Source of the DNA: Hymenobacter amundsenii
GTDB taxonomy: Bacteria > Bacteroidota > Bacteroidia > Cytophagales > Hymenobacteraceae
Length of the DNA: 32,011 nucleotides
Assembly: GCF_002204745.1 (NCBI RefSeq)
Contig: NZ_NIRR01000039.1
Coordinates: 1 to 32,011 of the forward strand
Direction of reading: 5' to 3'
Position numbers and translations under genes: made by a program. This document shows positions 17,928 to 27,733 of this stretch, piece after piece. Numbering within the stretch: the first letter of the stretch is position 1; every line of letters begins with the position of its first letter. The notes beneath the pieces are model-generated. The model saw only the letters and a program-made list of their open reading frames with translations. It had not been told where the DNA came from and made no database searches.

Positions 17928-19034
17928 TTAGTGCACCACCACGCGCTGGGTGCTGAACTGGTTGCCGGCGCGCACCTGCAGCAGGTACATGCCCGCCGAC
18001 AGCCCTTGCAGGGGCGTCAGGGCCACCGTGTGCTCACCGGCCGACTGGGTAGCGTTGTCGAGCAGGGTCGCGGCCACCTGGCCCAGGCTGTTGTAGGCCG
18101 TTACCGTCACGGGGGCCTGGGCGCTGGTTACGGTGTAGCTCAGGCGGCTGTCGGCGGCCAGCGGGTTGGGGAAGGCGCGGGTGGCCAGGGAATTAATGGC
18201 CGACCGGGCGGCCAGCACGCCGGAACCCACCTGGTAGCTGTAGAACTGCTTGCCGGCTATCTTGGTAAAGTCGGGGTTGGCGCCCAGGTCCGTGGTTTGG
18301 CCCACGATGGTGGGCAGCACGTCGGAGTAGAAGTTGCCGTTGTCGGCCACGTAGCCGGCCATCACGTTCAGGGTGCTGGCATTGGCGGCTCCGCCAATGG
18401 CGGTGAGCGGAATCGAAAACTCCCAGCCCGTGCTGGTGTTGGTTGCCACGCTGCCGGTAGCCGAAGTCTGGAAAGCCGTTCTGGCAGCGGCGGGGTCGTT
18501 AGCATCCACAGCCACCGAGCCATCCTTGGCGGCCGAGCCCATCCCGATTTCGGGGTAGGCGCCCGTAGCGGGAGGCGTAATGGTGTAGTCAACCCGGCTC
18601 AGATACATGGCGTTGTTGCCATCCTTAAGCGGCGAAACGGTGATGCGGAAACCGTAGTCGGCCTGCATGTCCAGGGTGGGCTTGTGGCGCAGTTGGGAGC
18701 TGGTGTTGGAGCTGCCGGGCAGCTGGGTGCCGGCGGCAATACCCGTTTTGTTGGGCGCATCCAGGTACAGCACGAAGGCGCTGTAGGCCGTCTGCTCGGG
18801 CGAACCCACCACCATCACGTGGAGCATAGTGGCCGTGGTGCCCATATAGATGGCCTTCAGGCCCCGGTCGGTAACCGAGTGGGCGCCGGTGTAGGTGCCC
18901 ACGAGCTGGTATTTGCCGGTGCCCACGCCTACTTCGGCCGGCGAGAGGGTGCCATCGACGGTAATCTGGGCCTGAGCCCCTAAAGAGGTTACGGCAAAGG
19001 CCGCGGCGAGCGAAAGGGTAGAAAGGGTTTTCAT
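17928..19034 (-). CDS. T9SS-secreted protein with CBM9/DOMON-like domain
   Basis: Protein of 368 aa; the ATG at 19034 starts a clean signal peptide (MKTLSTLSLAAAFAVTSLGA, cut near AQAQ). The mature N-terminus (ITVDGTLSPAEVG) and the pattern through about residue 280 resemble CBM9-like or DOMON-type beta-sandwich domains, which often bind glycans or cofactors. This is a similarity by pattern, not certain. Residues about 290-368 are a T9SS type-A sorting domain (ATRAFPNPLAAD, AYNSLGQVAATL, LSAGMYLLQVRAG, RVVVH). It has no catalytic residues I recognise. Placed between two GH30 genes, it may be the secreted or surface glycan-binding protein of this locus. An A/T-rich leader precedes it; there is no Shine-Dalgarno sequence. 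Confidence 0.75.
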   Translation of the reverse strand: MKTLSTLSLAAAFAVTSLGAQAQITVDGTLSPAEVGVGTGKYQLVGTYTGAHSVTDRGLKAIYMGTTATMLHVMVVGSPEQTAYSAFVLYLDAPNKTGIAAGTQLPGSSNTSSQLRHKPTLDMQADYGFRITVSPLKDGNNAMYLSRVDYTITPPATGAYPEIGMGSAAKDGSVAVDANDPAAARTAFQTSATGSVATNTSTGWEFSIPLTAIGGAANASTLNVMAGYVADNGNFYSDVLPTIVGQTTDLGANPDFTKIAGKQFYSYQVGSGVLAARSAINSLATRAFPNPLAADSRLSYTVTSAQAPVTVTAYNSLGQVAATLLDNATQSAGEHTVALTPLQGLSAGMYLLQVRAGNQFSTQRVVVH

Positions 19035-19182
19035 AAAAAAAGGATTGGGGTGAGAAAAAAAAGAAAAGGAGTTATTTAAAACCCCGCCCCGACGGGCGAA
19101 GCAGGTTATTAGTGGGGCAACCAAGCGGAGAGCGGGCGTACTCCCCGAGGGTTTCCGCCGGCTATCCACTGGTTTCCCTTAG

Positions 19183-21369
19183 CTAGTGCGCCACCACCAC
19201 GCGGCGCGTGAGCTGACCCTCGGCCGTAGCCACGCGCAGCAGGTACACGCCGTTGCGCAAGCCGGCCACCGGCAGCGTCAGGTTATTGGCCCCGGGCACT
19301 ACCGGGCGCGCGGGCTCACTGATGACGAGGCGCCCCGTGAGGTCAAACAGACTCAGGCCCAAGGGCTGGGAGGAAGCGGTGTTGTAGGTCAGGTGCAGCG
19401 CGGCGTCTACCACGGTGGGGTACACCAGCAGGCGGGCATCGGCCGCCGAGCCGGTCGTGGCCAGGGCCGTACGGGCCGCGCCCAGGTCAGTGAACGTCCA
19501 TTTCTGGTTGTTGCCATTGGCCCAGTCCCACTGGTGCACCAAGGCCCCGTCCTGGGTCGAAACCCCGTCCACATCGAGCACCTTGCCGCTGGCCTGGTTG
19601 GTGATGCGGTAGGAGCCGCCGCTTTCGGCCGTAATCAGCCAGCGCTGGCTGCTGTTGTTGTTCCAGTCGAATTGCTGCACCAGGGTGCCGTTGGCGGTCG
19701 GGCTGGCGCCCTGGGCCAGGTCGAGGCTCTTGTTGCTGTTTAGGTTCACGAGGCGCACGTAGCCGCTGCCCGAGTCCACGAGCTTCCACTGCTGGTTGCT
19801 GCTGCCGCCGTAGGTCCACTGCTGGGCCTGGCCGCCGTTGCTCGTCGACATGCTGGCCATATCCAGCGCCTTGCCGCTGTTCACCGACGTAATCCGGTAG
19901 GTCCGGCCCACGGCCGGGCCGCTGGCGGTGGCGGTGGCGGTGTTGGTCCACTTGTACGTAGCCACGGCCCCGGCCGGCAGGCTGGAAGTGAAGGCCTGAC
20001 CGTTCCAAACCACTTTGAACGTGCTGCTGCTGTTGCCATTATTGAGGGCAAGCAGCACTTTCGAGCCGTCGGGGTTGCGGAAGGCCACGGTTTCGAGGCC
20101 CCCGCTCTGCGAGTCGGAAGCCACCCGCACCGCGCCGGGGTCCACGAACTTGCTGGCGTGGCCCAAAGCGTAGTACTCCACGTTGCGCGTTACGCTGCCG
20201 GTACCGTTGTTGATGGTGACCACGCCCCGACAGTCGGTGCAACCCCCATTGGTGGGGCCGTTGTTCTGGTCGAGGGCCAGGTTCCATTCCAGGGCGCTCT
20301 TGGCCCAGTTGCGGGTCGTGCCGATGATGATGTTGGAGAGGTGCCACCGCAAATCACCGGCAAAGCTGGAGCCCACCGTGCCGCTGATTTCGGTGAACCA
20401 GATGTCTTTGTTGGGGTAGGCGTTGTGCGTGGTCGTCTGCTGGCTCACGGTGCCGCCGTAGCCGTGGAAGGCCGAGCCGGCGGTGTACTGGGCGGCGGCG
20501 GCATCGGCCAGCACGTCGTTGGGATATTCGGGATGGTCCCAGTTGTGGTCGTAGGCAATGAGCTTGGTGTTCAGGCCCGCGCTGCGGAAGGCCGGCCCGA
20601 TGTTGTTTTTCAGGAAGGCCGCCTGGTTGCCGGCATCCATGCGCATCGACACGTAGGGGGCGGCGTAGAGCGGCTCGTTTTGCAGCGTCACGGCGTACAC
20701 CGGCAGCCCCTGGGCCTGCATGGCCTGCACGTATTTCACGAAGTAGTTGGCGTATGCCTGGTACCAGGCCGTGCTCAGCCAGCCGCCGTTCCACTGGGTT
20801 GGCACTTCCTTCATCCAGGTGGGCGCGGTCCAGGGCGTGCCCATAATTTTGAGGTTCCCATTCTTGCCCCGTATGGCCTTGAGCATGGGCACCACGTCGG
20901 TCAGGTCCTTGCCCAGCCCGAACGAGGTCAGGTTGGGGTCGGTCTGGCCGCTGGCCTTATCGTCGTAGGTATAGTTGCCGTAGGCCGAAAAGTCGGAGGC
21001 GCCCATGCTCTGGCGCAGAAAGCTGAGGCGGATACCGCTGCCCGTGAACAGGTCGTTGAGCAGGGCGTCGCGCTGGCTGGCCGACATTCTCTGGTTGAGC
21101 AGGTAGGCCGAGGAGCCCGTCAGCGAAGCCCCGAACCCATCGATGGTCTGGTAGGTGGTGCCCTCGTTAACGTTGATAATAGTGCCCCCGCCCGAATTCG
21201 CCCCGAAGCTGACGGCGGGCTGCGGCTGGAGCAGCTTGCTCTGGTCGCCGGTGGTCATCCAGGAGCTCACCGACTGGGCCCGCAGCGGGGCCGGGCACAG
21301 GGCCAGGCCCGCCAGTAGGCTGAGGCCCACCCATAAGGGACGGGAATGGGGTAGAAGTAGCGGTTTCAT
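19183..21369 (-). CDS. Secreted GH30 hydrolase with ricin-type lectin (CBM13-like) and T9SS sorting domain
   Basis: Protein of 728 aa with a signal peptide (cut near PLRAQ). The GH30 domain spans about 34-475: YQTIDGFGASLTGSSA, MGTPWTAPTWMKE, acid/base E232 in TLQNEP, nucleophile E327 in WFTEISG, cysteine loop TNGGCTDCRG, end VATYKW. A beta-trefoil ricin domain (about 488-628) follows with three repeats, each ending in a QxW-type motif (QQW 526-528, QRW 575-577, QKW 622-624). The T9SS sorting domain is at about 645-728 (LLVYPTVVDAAL to RRVVVAH). It should be exported by type IX secretion and released or surface-attached, with the lectin tethering it to insoluble glycan. The fold resembles the GH30_3-like enzymes of the locus, but the loops differ from the two lipoprotein versions. 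Confidence 0.9.
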   Translation of the reverse strand: MKPLLLPHSRPLWVGLSLLAGLALCPAPLRAQSVSSWMTTGDQSKLLQPQPAVSFGANSGGGTIINVNEGTTYQTIDGFGASLTGSSAYLLNQRMSASQRDALLNDLFTGSGIRLSFLRQSMGASDFSAYGNYTYDDKASGQTDPNLTSFGLGKDLTDVVPMLKAIRGKNGNLKIMGTPWTAPTWMKEVPTQWNGGWLSTAWYQAYANYFVKYVQAMQAQGLPVYAVTLQNEPLYAAPYVSMRMDAGNQAAFLKNNIGPAFRSAGLNTKLIAYDHNWDHPEYPNDVLADAAAAQYTAGSAFHGYGGTVSQQTTTHNAYPNKDIWFTEISGTVGSSFAGDLRWHLSNIIIGTTRNWAKSALEWNLALDQNNGPTNGGCTDCRGVVTINNGTGSVTRNVEYYALGHASKFVDPGAVRVASDSQSGGLETVAFRNPDGSKVLLALNNGNSSSTFKVVWNGQAFTSSLPAGAVATYKWTNTATATASGPAVGRTYRITSVNSGKALDMASMSTSNGGQAQQWTYGGSSNQQWKLVDSGSGYVRLVNLNSNKSLDLAQGASPTANGTLVQQFDWNNNSSQRWLITAESGGSYRITNQASGKVLDVDGVSTQDGALVHQWDWANGNNQKWTFTDLGAARTALATTGSAADARLLVYPTVVDAALHLTYNTASSQPLGLSLFDLTGRLVISEPARPVVPGANNLTLPVAGLRNGVYLLRVATAEGQLTRRVVVAH

Positions 21370-21452
21370 AGAGTGGGAATTTGGTTGGTGGAAAGAAGAG
21401 CGCGGAAACAGCGGGGCCCTGGGGAGGCCGGCGCCGATGGGTTAAAGGGGCA

Positions 21453-22868
21453 TCACCACACGTAAGTGGCCACGGCCCCGGGAGGCAGCGTACTTTCGGC
21501 GGTGCGCCCGCCCTGCCGAATGGCAAAGGTTTGGGCGGCGGCCTGGTCGTTTTGCACCAGCAGCACGTGGCCGCCGTCGGGCGTGCGGAACGCCACGTTG
21601 GGCAGCTTGGGCGCCTCCGAAGACGCTATCCGCACCGAGCCGGCCGGCACAAACTTGCTGGCGTGGGCCACCGTGTAGTAGGCCACGTTGCGGGTCACCT
21701 GGTTGCCGGGGGCCAGGGTAAGGGCGCCCAGGCACTCGGTGCAGCCGCCGGGCGTGTGCGGGTCCTGCTGAGGGTCGGCGGCCAGGTTCCACTCCAGCAC
21801 GGTGCGGGCCCAGTTGCGGGGCGCCCCGATTTCGAGGTTTTTCACGTGCCACCCCAGGTTGTCGGCAAAGGTGGTTTTCGAGCCCGTCCACTGCTCGGTG
21901 AAGTACACGTCCTTGGTCGGGTAGGCGTCGTGCACTTTGCTCAGCGCGTCAATCGTGCCCCCGTAGAGGTGAAAGGCCGAGCCGTTGACGTAGGGGTTGG
22001 CCGTGGCATTGCCCAGCACCGTGAGCGGGTAGTCGGGCCGGTCGGCGTTGTGGTCGTAGCACACGAGGCGGGTTTGCAGCCCCGCCCGTTGCAGCGCCGG
22101 CCCTAGGTGCCGGCCGATGAACTCGGCCTGGTCCTCCGCCAGCATGAGCAGGCTGGGGTTGTTGCCCGGGTGCAGGGGCTCGTTCTGCACCGTAACGGTG
22201 CCCACCGTAATGCCGTGGGCCTGCATGGCCTGCAAGTACTTCACGAAGTACTGGGCGTAGGCCGGGTAGAATTCGGGCTTGAGCGAGCCGCCCTTGCTCT
22301 CCCCGTTGGTTTTCATCCAGGTTGGCGGACTCCAGGGCGAGGCCATCAGGCCCAGTTTAGGGTTGATGGCCAGAATTTCCTTGAGCACCGGAATCAGGTG
22401 CTGCTCATCGGGGGCCAGGCTGAAATGGGTCAGTTCCGGGTCGGTCTGGCCGGCGGGCCGGTCGTCGTAGCTGAACACGGTGGCATCCAGGTCCGAGGCT
22501 CCGATGCTCAGCCGCAGGTAGTTCACCCCGATATCTTTGGGGCCACGGCCGAACAGCTCCCGCAGCAGCTTGGTGCGGGCCGGGGCGCTCATGGCGTGCA
22601 GCAGCTCGGCGCTGCCCCCGGTCAGGCAGTAGCCGAAGCCATCCATCGTCTGGAACTGCTGCTGGTCGTCGATGTCGATAACCGGCCCGGCGGAGGCCGG
22701 GGCAGTGGTGCCGAAAGCCAGGGGCTGGCGCTCGAGCAGGTGGGCGCGGTCGGGCGTGGTGAGCCAGTAGCTCAGGCCGCCGCTGGTCATGGCGGCGGGG
22801 CGGGCACAGGAGCCCAGGGACACCGCGCCCGCAACCAAAGCACCCAACCAGACCAGTGTAAACTTCAT
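21453..22868 (-). CDS. GH30 glycoside hydrolase, lipoprotein (GH30_3-like)
   Basis: Protein of 471 aa. The ATG at 22868 gives a lipoprotein signal (MKFTLVWLGALVAGAVSLGSC, lipid Cys21). Family motifs: FQTMDGFGYCLTGGSA, YLRLSIGASDL, ASPWSPPTWMKTNGE, acid/base E230 in TVQNEP, nucleophile E325 in VYFTEQWTG, cysteine loop HTPGGCTECLGA, end VATYVW. Unlike its paralogue at 16326-17798 it lacks the proline-rich linker, so it probably sits closer to the membrane. It is the first hydrolase gene after SusD, 98 bp downstream, the usual place for the main surface endo-enzyme of a PUL. Beta-1,6-glucanase activity is a reasonable guess by subfamily resemblance; other beta-glycan specificities remain possible. 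Confidence 0.9.
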   Translation of the reverse strand: MKFTLVWLGALVAGAVSLGSCARPAAMTSGGLSYWLTTPDRAHLLERQPLAFGTTAPASAGPVIDIDDQQQFQTMDGFGYCLTGGSAELLHAMSAPARTKLLRELFGRGPKDIGVNYLRLSIGASDLDATVFSYDDRPAGQTDPELTHFSLAPDEQHLIPVLKEILAINPKLGLMASPWSPPTWMKTNGESKGGSLKPEFYPAYAQYFVKYLQAMQAHGITVGTVTVQNEPLHPGNNPSLLMLAEDQAEFIGRHLGPALQRAGLQTRLVCYDHNADRPDYPLTVLGNATANPYVNGSAFHLYGGTIDALSKVHDAYPTKDVYFTEQWTGSKTTFADNLGWHVKNLEIGAPRNWARTVLEWNLAADPQQDPHTPGGCTECLGALTLAPGNQVTRNVAYYTVAHASKFVPAGSVRIASSEAPKLPNVAFRTPDGGHVLLVQNDQAAAQTFAIRQGGRTAESTLPPGAVATYVW

Positions 22869-22966
22869 GCTTGCGAGGTGAGAATGTGAGAAGGAAAGGA
22901 AGCGGGCCGCCACCGGGTCCGGCCCCGAATTGGGTCAGCCTGACCCGGTAGTGGCCACTCGATGGC

Positions 22967-24427
22967 CTAGTAGCCGGGGTTTTGCTGGAGCTGGGTGTTG
23001 GTGTCAAGCTCGGCCAGGGGCAGGGGCAGCAGCAGGTAATTGGGGTCGGGGGTGCCGCGGAACTGCTGAATCAGGGTCAGGGCCGAGACTTTGTGCGCCC
23101 CGGCTTCGGCTTGGTTGTGGCGGGCGTAGCGCAATAAGTCAAACCACCGCTCACCCTCGAAGGCCAGCTCCAGGCGGCGCTGCAGGTCTATTTCGCTGCG
23201 CAGGGCCTGCTTGCTGGCTGCGGCCGGGCTGCTGGTGGTCAGGGCGGACAGGCCGGCGCGCTGGCGCACCCGGTTGAGGGGCGTTAAGGCCCCAGCGCTG
23301 GGGCCGCTGAGCTCGTTGCTGGCTTCGGCCTGCATGAGCAGCACGTCGGCTACGCGCAGGATGTAGGAGTTGTCGGGCGAGTTGAAGCCGTTGGGGTCGC
23401 TGCGCCACTTGTAGACGAACGGGCCGTTGTCGTTGTCGTTGTCGTTGCGCGACTGGCCCTGCACGTAGCTGGCGTGGTTGCGGCCGGCATTCACCCGGCC
23501 CTGGAAGCTCCAGCGCTGGTCGTTCACCGTGTCGGCGGCCTGTAGCAGGTTGGTGGTGGGGATGTTGAACTTCTGGAACGAATAGGTGGCCGGGGGCTGG
23601 GGTAGTACCAGATCGGGCAGGGTGTGGAACGTGCCCCCGTCGGTGTTGCCCGAAAACTGCACCTCAAAAATCGACTCCGACTTGTTATCGGCCGGGAAGA
23701 CGCTGTTGTAGGAGGGCGAGAGCGAGAACGTGCCGCCGCTTGTGAATACCTTAGCCGCCGCCATCTGGGCCGCATCCCACTGGCGCTGGGTCAGATACAC
23801 GCGGGCCAGCAGCGCGTCGGCCGCGCCCTTGGTGGCCCGCGTCGGGTTCACGGCCGCCATCAGGCCCTCGGCCTGGATGAGGTCTTCGATAACTTGGGCG
23901 TACACCTGGTCGGGCGTGGACCGGGGCAGGTTGATGGCGGCCGGGTCCCCGCTTTCGCTGGGCTCTAGGCGCAATGGCACCCCACCGTAGAGGCGCACGA
24001 GGTTGAAGTACGACAGCGCCCGCACGAAGCGGGCCTCGCCCACAATCTCGTCGCGGCGGGCCGCAGGCATATTGATGCCGGGCACGTACTTAATCACGGC
24101 GTTGGCCCGGTTGATTGCCACGTAGGCATCCCGGTAGGCATCGTAAATCTGGCCGGTGCCGGAGTTCCAGTTGATGACGTCCAGGTTGCGCACGTCGTTG
24201 TTGAGGCTGGTGCAGTCGTCTGTGGGCATGTTGCCCAGCAGCGGCAGCACCTCGGCATAGGCGCCCTTCTGCTGCAGCCCGTCGTAGGTGGCGGCCAGCG
24301 CGGCCTCGGCATCCACAGCCGACACAAAGAAGTTGGAAGGCGCAATGGACGTCAGCGGCTCCTTGTCGAGCACGCTGCAGCTACCCAGCAGCAGGAAAGC
24401 AGAAATCGGTATAAAAAGCTTTTTCAT
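22967..24427 (-). CDS. SusD/RagB-type glycan-binding outer-membrane lipoprotein
   Basis: Protein of 486 aa; the ATG at 24427 gives a lipoprotein signal (MKKLFIPISAFLLLGSC, Cys17). The mature part shows SusD/RagB features: N-terminal SVLDKEPLTSIAPSNFF, the TPR-like helices AAYDG-type (ALAATYDGLQQKG), YDAYRDAYVAINRANAVI, ARFVRALSYFNLVRLYGGVPL, and the C-terminal block LMQAEASNEL ... LEFAFEGERW-like LELAFEGERWFDLLRYAR, ending LQQNPGY. It binds oligosaccharide above the SusC channel at the cell surface. A tandem hexanucleotide run (23425-23447) encodes an Asn-Asp repeat (NDNDNDN). It lies 125 bp downstream of susC, a gap that contains short direct and inverted repeats. Confidence 0.95.
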   Translation of the reverse strand: MKKLFIPISAFLLLGSCSVLDKEPLTSIAPSNFFVSAVDAEAALAATYDGLQQKGAYAEVLPLLGNMPTDDCTSLNNDVRNLDVINWNSGTGQIYDAYRDAYVAINRANAVIKYVPGINMPAARRDEIVGEARFVRALSYFNLVRLYGGVPLRLEPSESGDPAAINLPRSTPDQVYAQVIEDLIQAEGLMAAVNPTRATKGAADALLARVYLTQRQWDAAQMAAAKVFTSGGTFSLSPSYNSVFPADNKSESIFEVQFSGNTDGGTFHTLPDLVLPQPPATYSFQKFNIPTTNLLQAADTVNDQRWSFQGRVNAGRNHASYVQGQSRNDNDNDNGPFVYKWRSDPNGFNSPDNSYILRVADVLLMQAEASNELSGPSAGALTPLNRVRQRAGLSALTTSSPAAASKQALRSEIDLQRRLELAFEGERWFDLLRYARHNQAEAGAHKVSALTLIQQFRGTPDPNYLLLPLPLAELDTNTQLQQNPGY

Positions 24428-24523
24428 GGGAATGGCGGAAGGGATTGAGTGGCCAGTGTTCAGTTGCTCGTTGTCAGTGACTGGTTTTCGGCGGGCACTC
24501 AACGGACGATTCTGAACGGACTG

Positions 24524-24551
24524 GCAACTGACAACTGGCGACTGACAACTG
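24524..24551. repeat. 14-bp tandem repeat with inverted partner in the susC-susD gap
   Basis: GCAACTGACAACTG (24524-24537) is followed directly by GCGACTGACAACTG (24538-24551), one mismatch apart, just after the susC stop on the - strand. About 40-60 bp away (roughly 24463-24484) the opposite-strand words CAGTTG and GTTGTCAGT occur, so the transcript could fold into a stem-loop between susC and susD. Such a structure could set the ratio of the two products. Confidence 0.5.
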
Positions 24552-24552
24552 A

Positions 24553-27500
24553 TTAAAAGGTGGCGTTCAGGCCCACGGTGTAGGTGCGCGACTGCGGGTA
24601 CACGCCGAAGTCGCGGCCCAGGCCGGTGGTGGAGAAAGGCGCCGAGCTAACCTCCGGGTCGTAGCCCGAGTAATCGGTCCACGTAATCAGGTTCTGGCCC
24701 GTCACGTAGAGGCGCAGGTTGCTGAGCAGCGCCTTCTGGCTGATGGCCGTGGGCAGGGTGTAGCCCAGCGTCAGGTTCTTGAGGCGCACGTAGGAGCCGT
24801 TCTCAATGAAGCGGTCGGAGTAGCGGGCGTTGCCGTTGGGGTCGCCGAACACGGCCCGGGGCACGTTGGTATTCGTGTTGGTCGGAGTCCAGCGGTTCAG
24901 CACGCGGGTATCTTGGTTCAGCGGGGCCGACATGGCCTCTAGGGTCTCGCGGTTCTGGTTGTAGATGTCGTTGCCGAAGCTGCCCTGGAAGAACACACTC
25001 AGCTCCAGCCCCTTAAAGGAGAAGTTGTTGGTGACGCCAGCAATGGCCTTGGGGTTGGGGTTGCCGATAACCGTGCGGTCGAGGGGCGTAATGATGCCGT
25101 CGCCGTTCAGGTCCCGAAAGCGGATGTCGCCGGGGCGGGTCTGGGCGCTCTGGGTGGCGGCCCCGCTCACTTCATCCTGACTCTGGAAAATGCCCTGCAC
25201 CTGGTAGCCGTAGAACACGCCCAGCGGCTGGCCCGCCTGCTGGAAGCCGTTGCCGTAGCTCAGCACCCGCGGAGCCAGTACGCCCTCACTGTTCACCGCC
25301 TCACCCAAATCGAGGATCTCGCTGCGGTTCATGCTCACGTTCAGGTTGGTGGTCCAGGCAAACCCGTTATCGGCCATGCGCACGTTGGTCGTGTTCAGGC
25401 CCAGCTCCACGCCCTGGTTCTGGATGTTGCCCACGTTCTGCAGAATGCTCAGGTTGCCGGCGCCCGTGCTAAGCGGAATGGCCACGCCCAGCAGCAAATC
25501 CCGGGTGTCCTTGCGGTACACGTCCACAGTCAGCTGCACCTTGTCACTCACCAGGCCCACGTCGAGGCCGGCGTTGTACTGGTAAGTAGTCTCCCACTTC
25601 ACATCGTTGTTGCCGATGTCGGTCTGGGTGATGCCGGGGGCAACCGTGGTGCCGGCGCCGGGGTAGCTGAAGCCCACGCCGTAGCGCGGAAACCGCTCGT
25701 AGGTGTAGAACTCCTGGTTGCCGTTGGCCCCGAAGCTGGCCCGCAGCTTGAGGTCCGACACGACGGCATTGCTGGGAAAGAAGCTCTCCTTGGAAATGCG
25801 CCAGCCCAGACCCACGGCCGGGAAGTAGCCGAACTTGTTGCTGTCGGCGAAGCGGCTGGAGCCGTCGGCCCGCAGGCTGACGGTGGCCAGGTAGCGCTGG
25901 TCGTAGTTGTAAATGGCCCGCCCGAAGAAGCTCAGCAAGCCCCACTGGTCGCGGTAGCTGCTGGGTTTGGTGAACACCGATACGCCCGAGAGGTAGGGCA
26001 CGGCGTTGGAGGCGTAGCCCGAGCCGCCGGCACTCGACGTGAAGCGGTCCGAGGCCTGCATCGATTCGCCGGCCAGCAGCGTCAGCTCATGCTGGGTGCC
26101 CAGGTTGGGGCGGTAAGTGAGCGTGTTCTCGTTGAGCCAGACCGTCTGCTCGTTGGTGCCCGTGCGGCCCTGGCCCTGCTGGGCGGCCGGCGAGAACTGG
26201 GTGCCCGGGTAGTCGCGGGTCAGGAACTCATTCTCAATCTGCGAGCGGTAATCAATGCCCAGTGAGGAGCGCAGCGTGAGGTTTTTCAGGATGTCGAGTT
26301 CGGCGAAAGCATTGCCGATGACCTGGTTGATGCTGGCAATGTTGCTGCTCTCGCGCAGGTTGCCCACCGGGTTATTGAAGGTGCGGTCGAAGTTGTTGAT
26401 GGCGTAGGAGCCATCGGGGTTGAGCACCGGAATAGTCGGAATCTGGGCCAGGGCGGCCAGCACCGTGCCCGAGTTGCCGGCGCCGCTTTCGCTGCGGCTG
26501 CTGTTATTGTTGTTGGTGCGGCTCAGGTTGATGTTGGTGCCCCCGCGCAGGCGGCTGCTGAGCTGCTGCTCCAGGTTCACCTTGAACGTGTAGCGGTCGA
26601 AGCCCGAGTTGAGGCTGATGCCGTCCTGCTTGAAGTAGCCGCCCGACAGGTAGTAGCGGGTTTTGTCGGTACCGCCGCCGATATTGACCTGGTAGCTCTG
26701 GATGGAGGCCGGGCTGTACACTTGGTCCTGCCAGTCGGTGCTGGTGCGTACAGTGTCGGGATTGAATGCCGGTGGCAGGCCCCGGCTGGCCTGAATATCG
26801 TTGTAGAGGGAGGCAAACTGCTGGCCGTTGAGCACGTCGAGCTTCTTTCGCAGGTACTGGCGGCCGTAGTACACGTTCAGGCCCACCTGGGCCTTGCCGA
26901 CCTTACCGCGCTTGGTGGTAATCACGACCACGCCGTTGGAGGCCCGCAGGCCGTAAATGGCCGCCGCCGCCCCGTCCTTAAGCACGTCGATGCTCTCGAT
27001 ATCATTGGGGTTGAGTGCGTTGAGCGGGTTGGGCCGCTGGCCGCCCACGCTCAACTCCTGGTCGTAGCCGGGCAGCACCGGTACGCCGTCAATCACATAG
27101 AGCGGCGAGGCATTGTTGGTGATGGTAGCCGAACCCCGCACCCGCACGTTGATGCCCGCGCCAGGAGCCCCCGAAGGCGCCGTGACCTGGACGCCGGCCG
27201 CCTGCCCCTGCAGGGCCTGGTCGAAACCGGCCACCGGCTGGCGCTAAATGGCCGCCGCATTCACCGAGGCCACGGAGGTAGTCAGGTTCTGGCGGCTCTG
27301 GGTGCCGTAGCCTACCACTACCACTTCCTGCAGCGCCTTCAGGTCATCAACCAGGGTGATGCCGATGTTGGTTTGCGCGCCCGTAATGGCAAGCTCCTGG
27401 GTCGTGAAGCCAATGGCGCTGAAGGTAAGCGTGCTGTTTTCCGGGACGTTGAGCAGAAACGAGCCATCGGCGGCGGTGGCCGTGCCTATGGTGGTGCCGC

Positions 27501-27733
27501 GCACGAGCACCGTCACGCCCGGGACTCCCTCGCCCTGGCTGTTGATTACCCGTCCCGAAACCGGTACGTCGGCCTGCATTCGGGCAGCCGGGCCGGCGGG
27601 CCGGCTGGTGGCGGTAGCGGTGGCCCCCGGCCGGCAGCGCGAAGCCAGCCAGCAGCGCGCCGCTCAGCGCCGAAGTGACGAGGACCCTCTGAAGCGGTTG
27701 GGGGCCGCGGGAGAATGGTAGAGGAAATTGCAT
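24553..27733 (-). pseudogene. SusC/RagA-type TonB-dependent transporter, interrupted by a frameshift and a TAG stop
   Basis: The composite is about 1059 aa from the ATG at 27733. An N-terminal signal (MQFPLPFSRGPQPLQRVLV...) is followed by a carboxypeptidase-regulatory-like domain (VSGRVINSQGEGVPGVTV), the plug (FDQALQGQAAGVQV, VRGSATITNNASPLYVIDGVPV, IYGLRASNGVVVITTKRGK) and a 22-strand barrel ending in Phe (VGLNATF). Two lesions exist. One extra base, probably in the G5 run near 27625-27630, separates the signal peptide from the rest. An in-frame TAG at 27246-27244 replaces one codon between VNAAAI and RQPVAG, where Lys or Gln is expected. A downstream ATG-like start (about 27234) would lack the signal peptide, so as written no functional transporter is made. 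It is 58 bp after the kinase gene and followed by susD. Confidence 0.9.

Noticed and set aside
20158..21318. 386-codon open frame on the + strand
   Set aside because: It is a shadow of the GH30-lectin gene, low in complexity and without a recognisable motif.
23425..23447. Hexanucleotide tandem run as a phase-variable repeat
   Set aside because: The unit is 6 bp, so copy-number change keeps the frame; it only alters the length of an Asn-Asp stretch in SusD.
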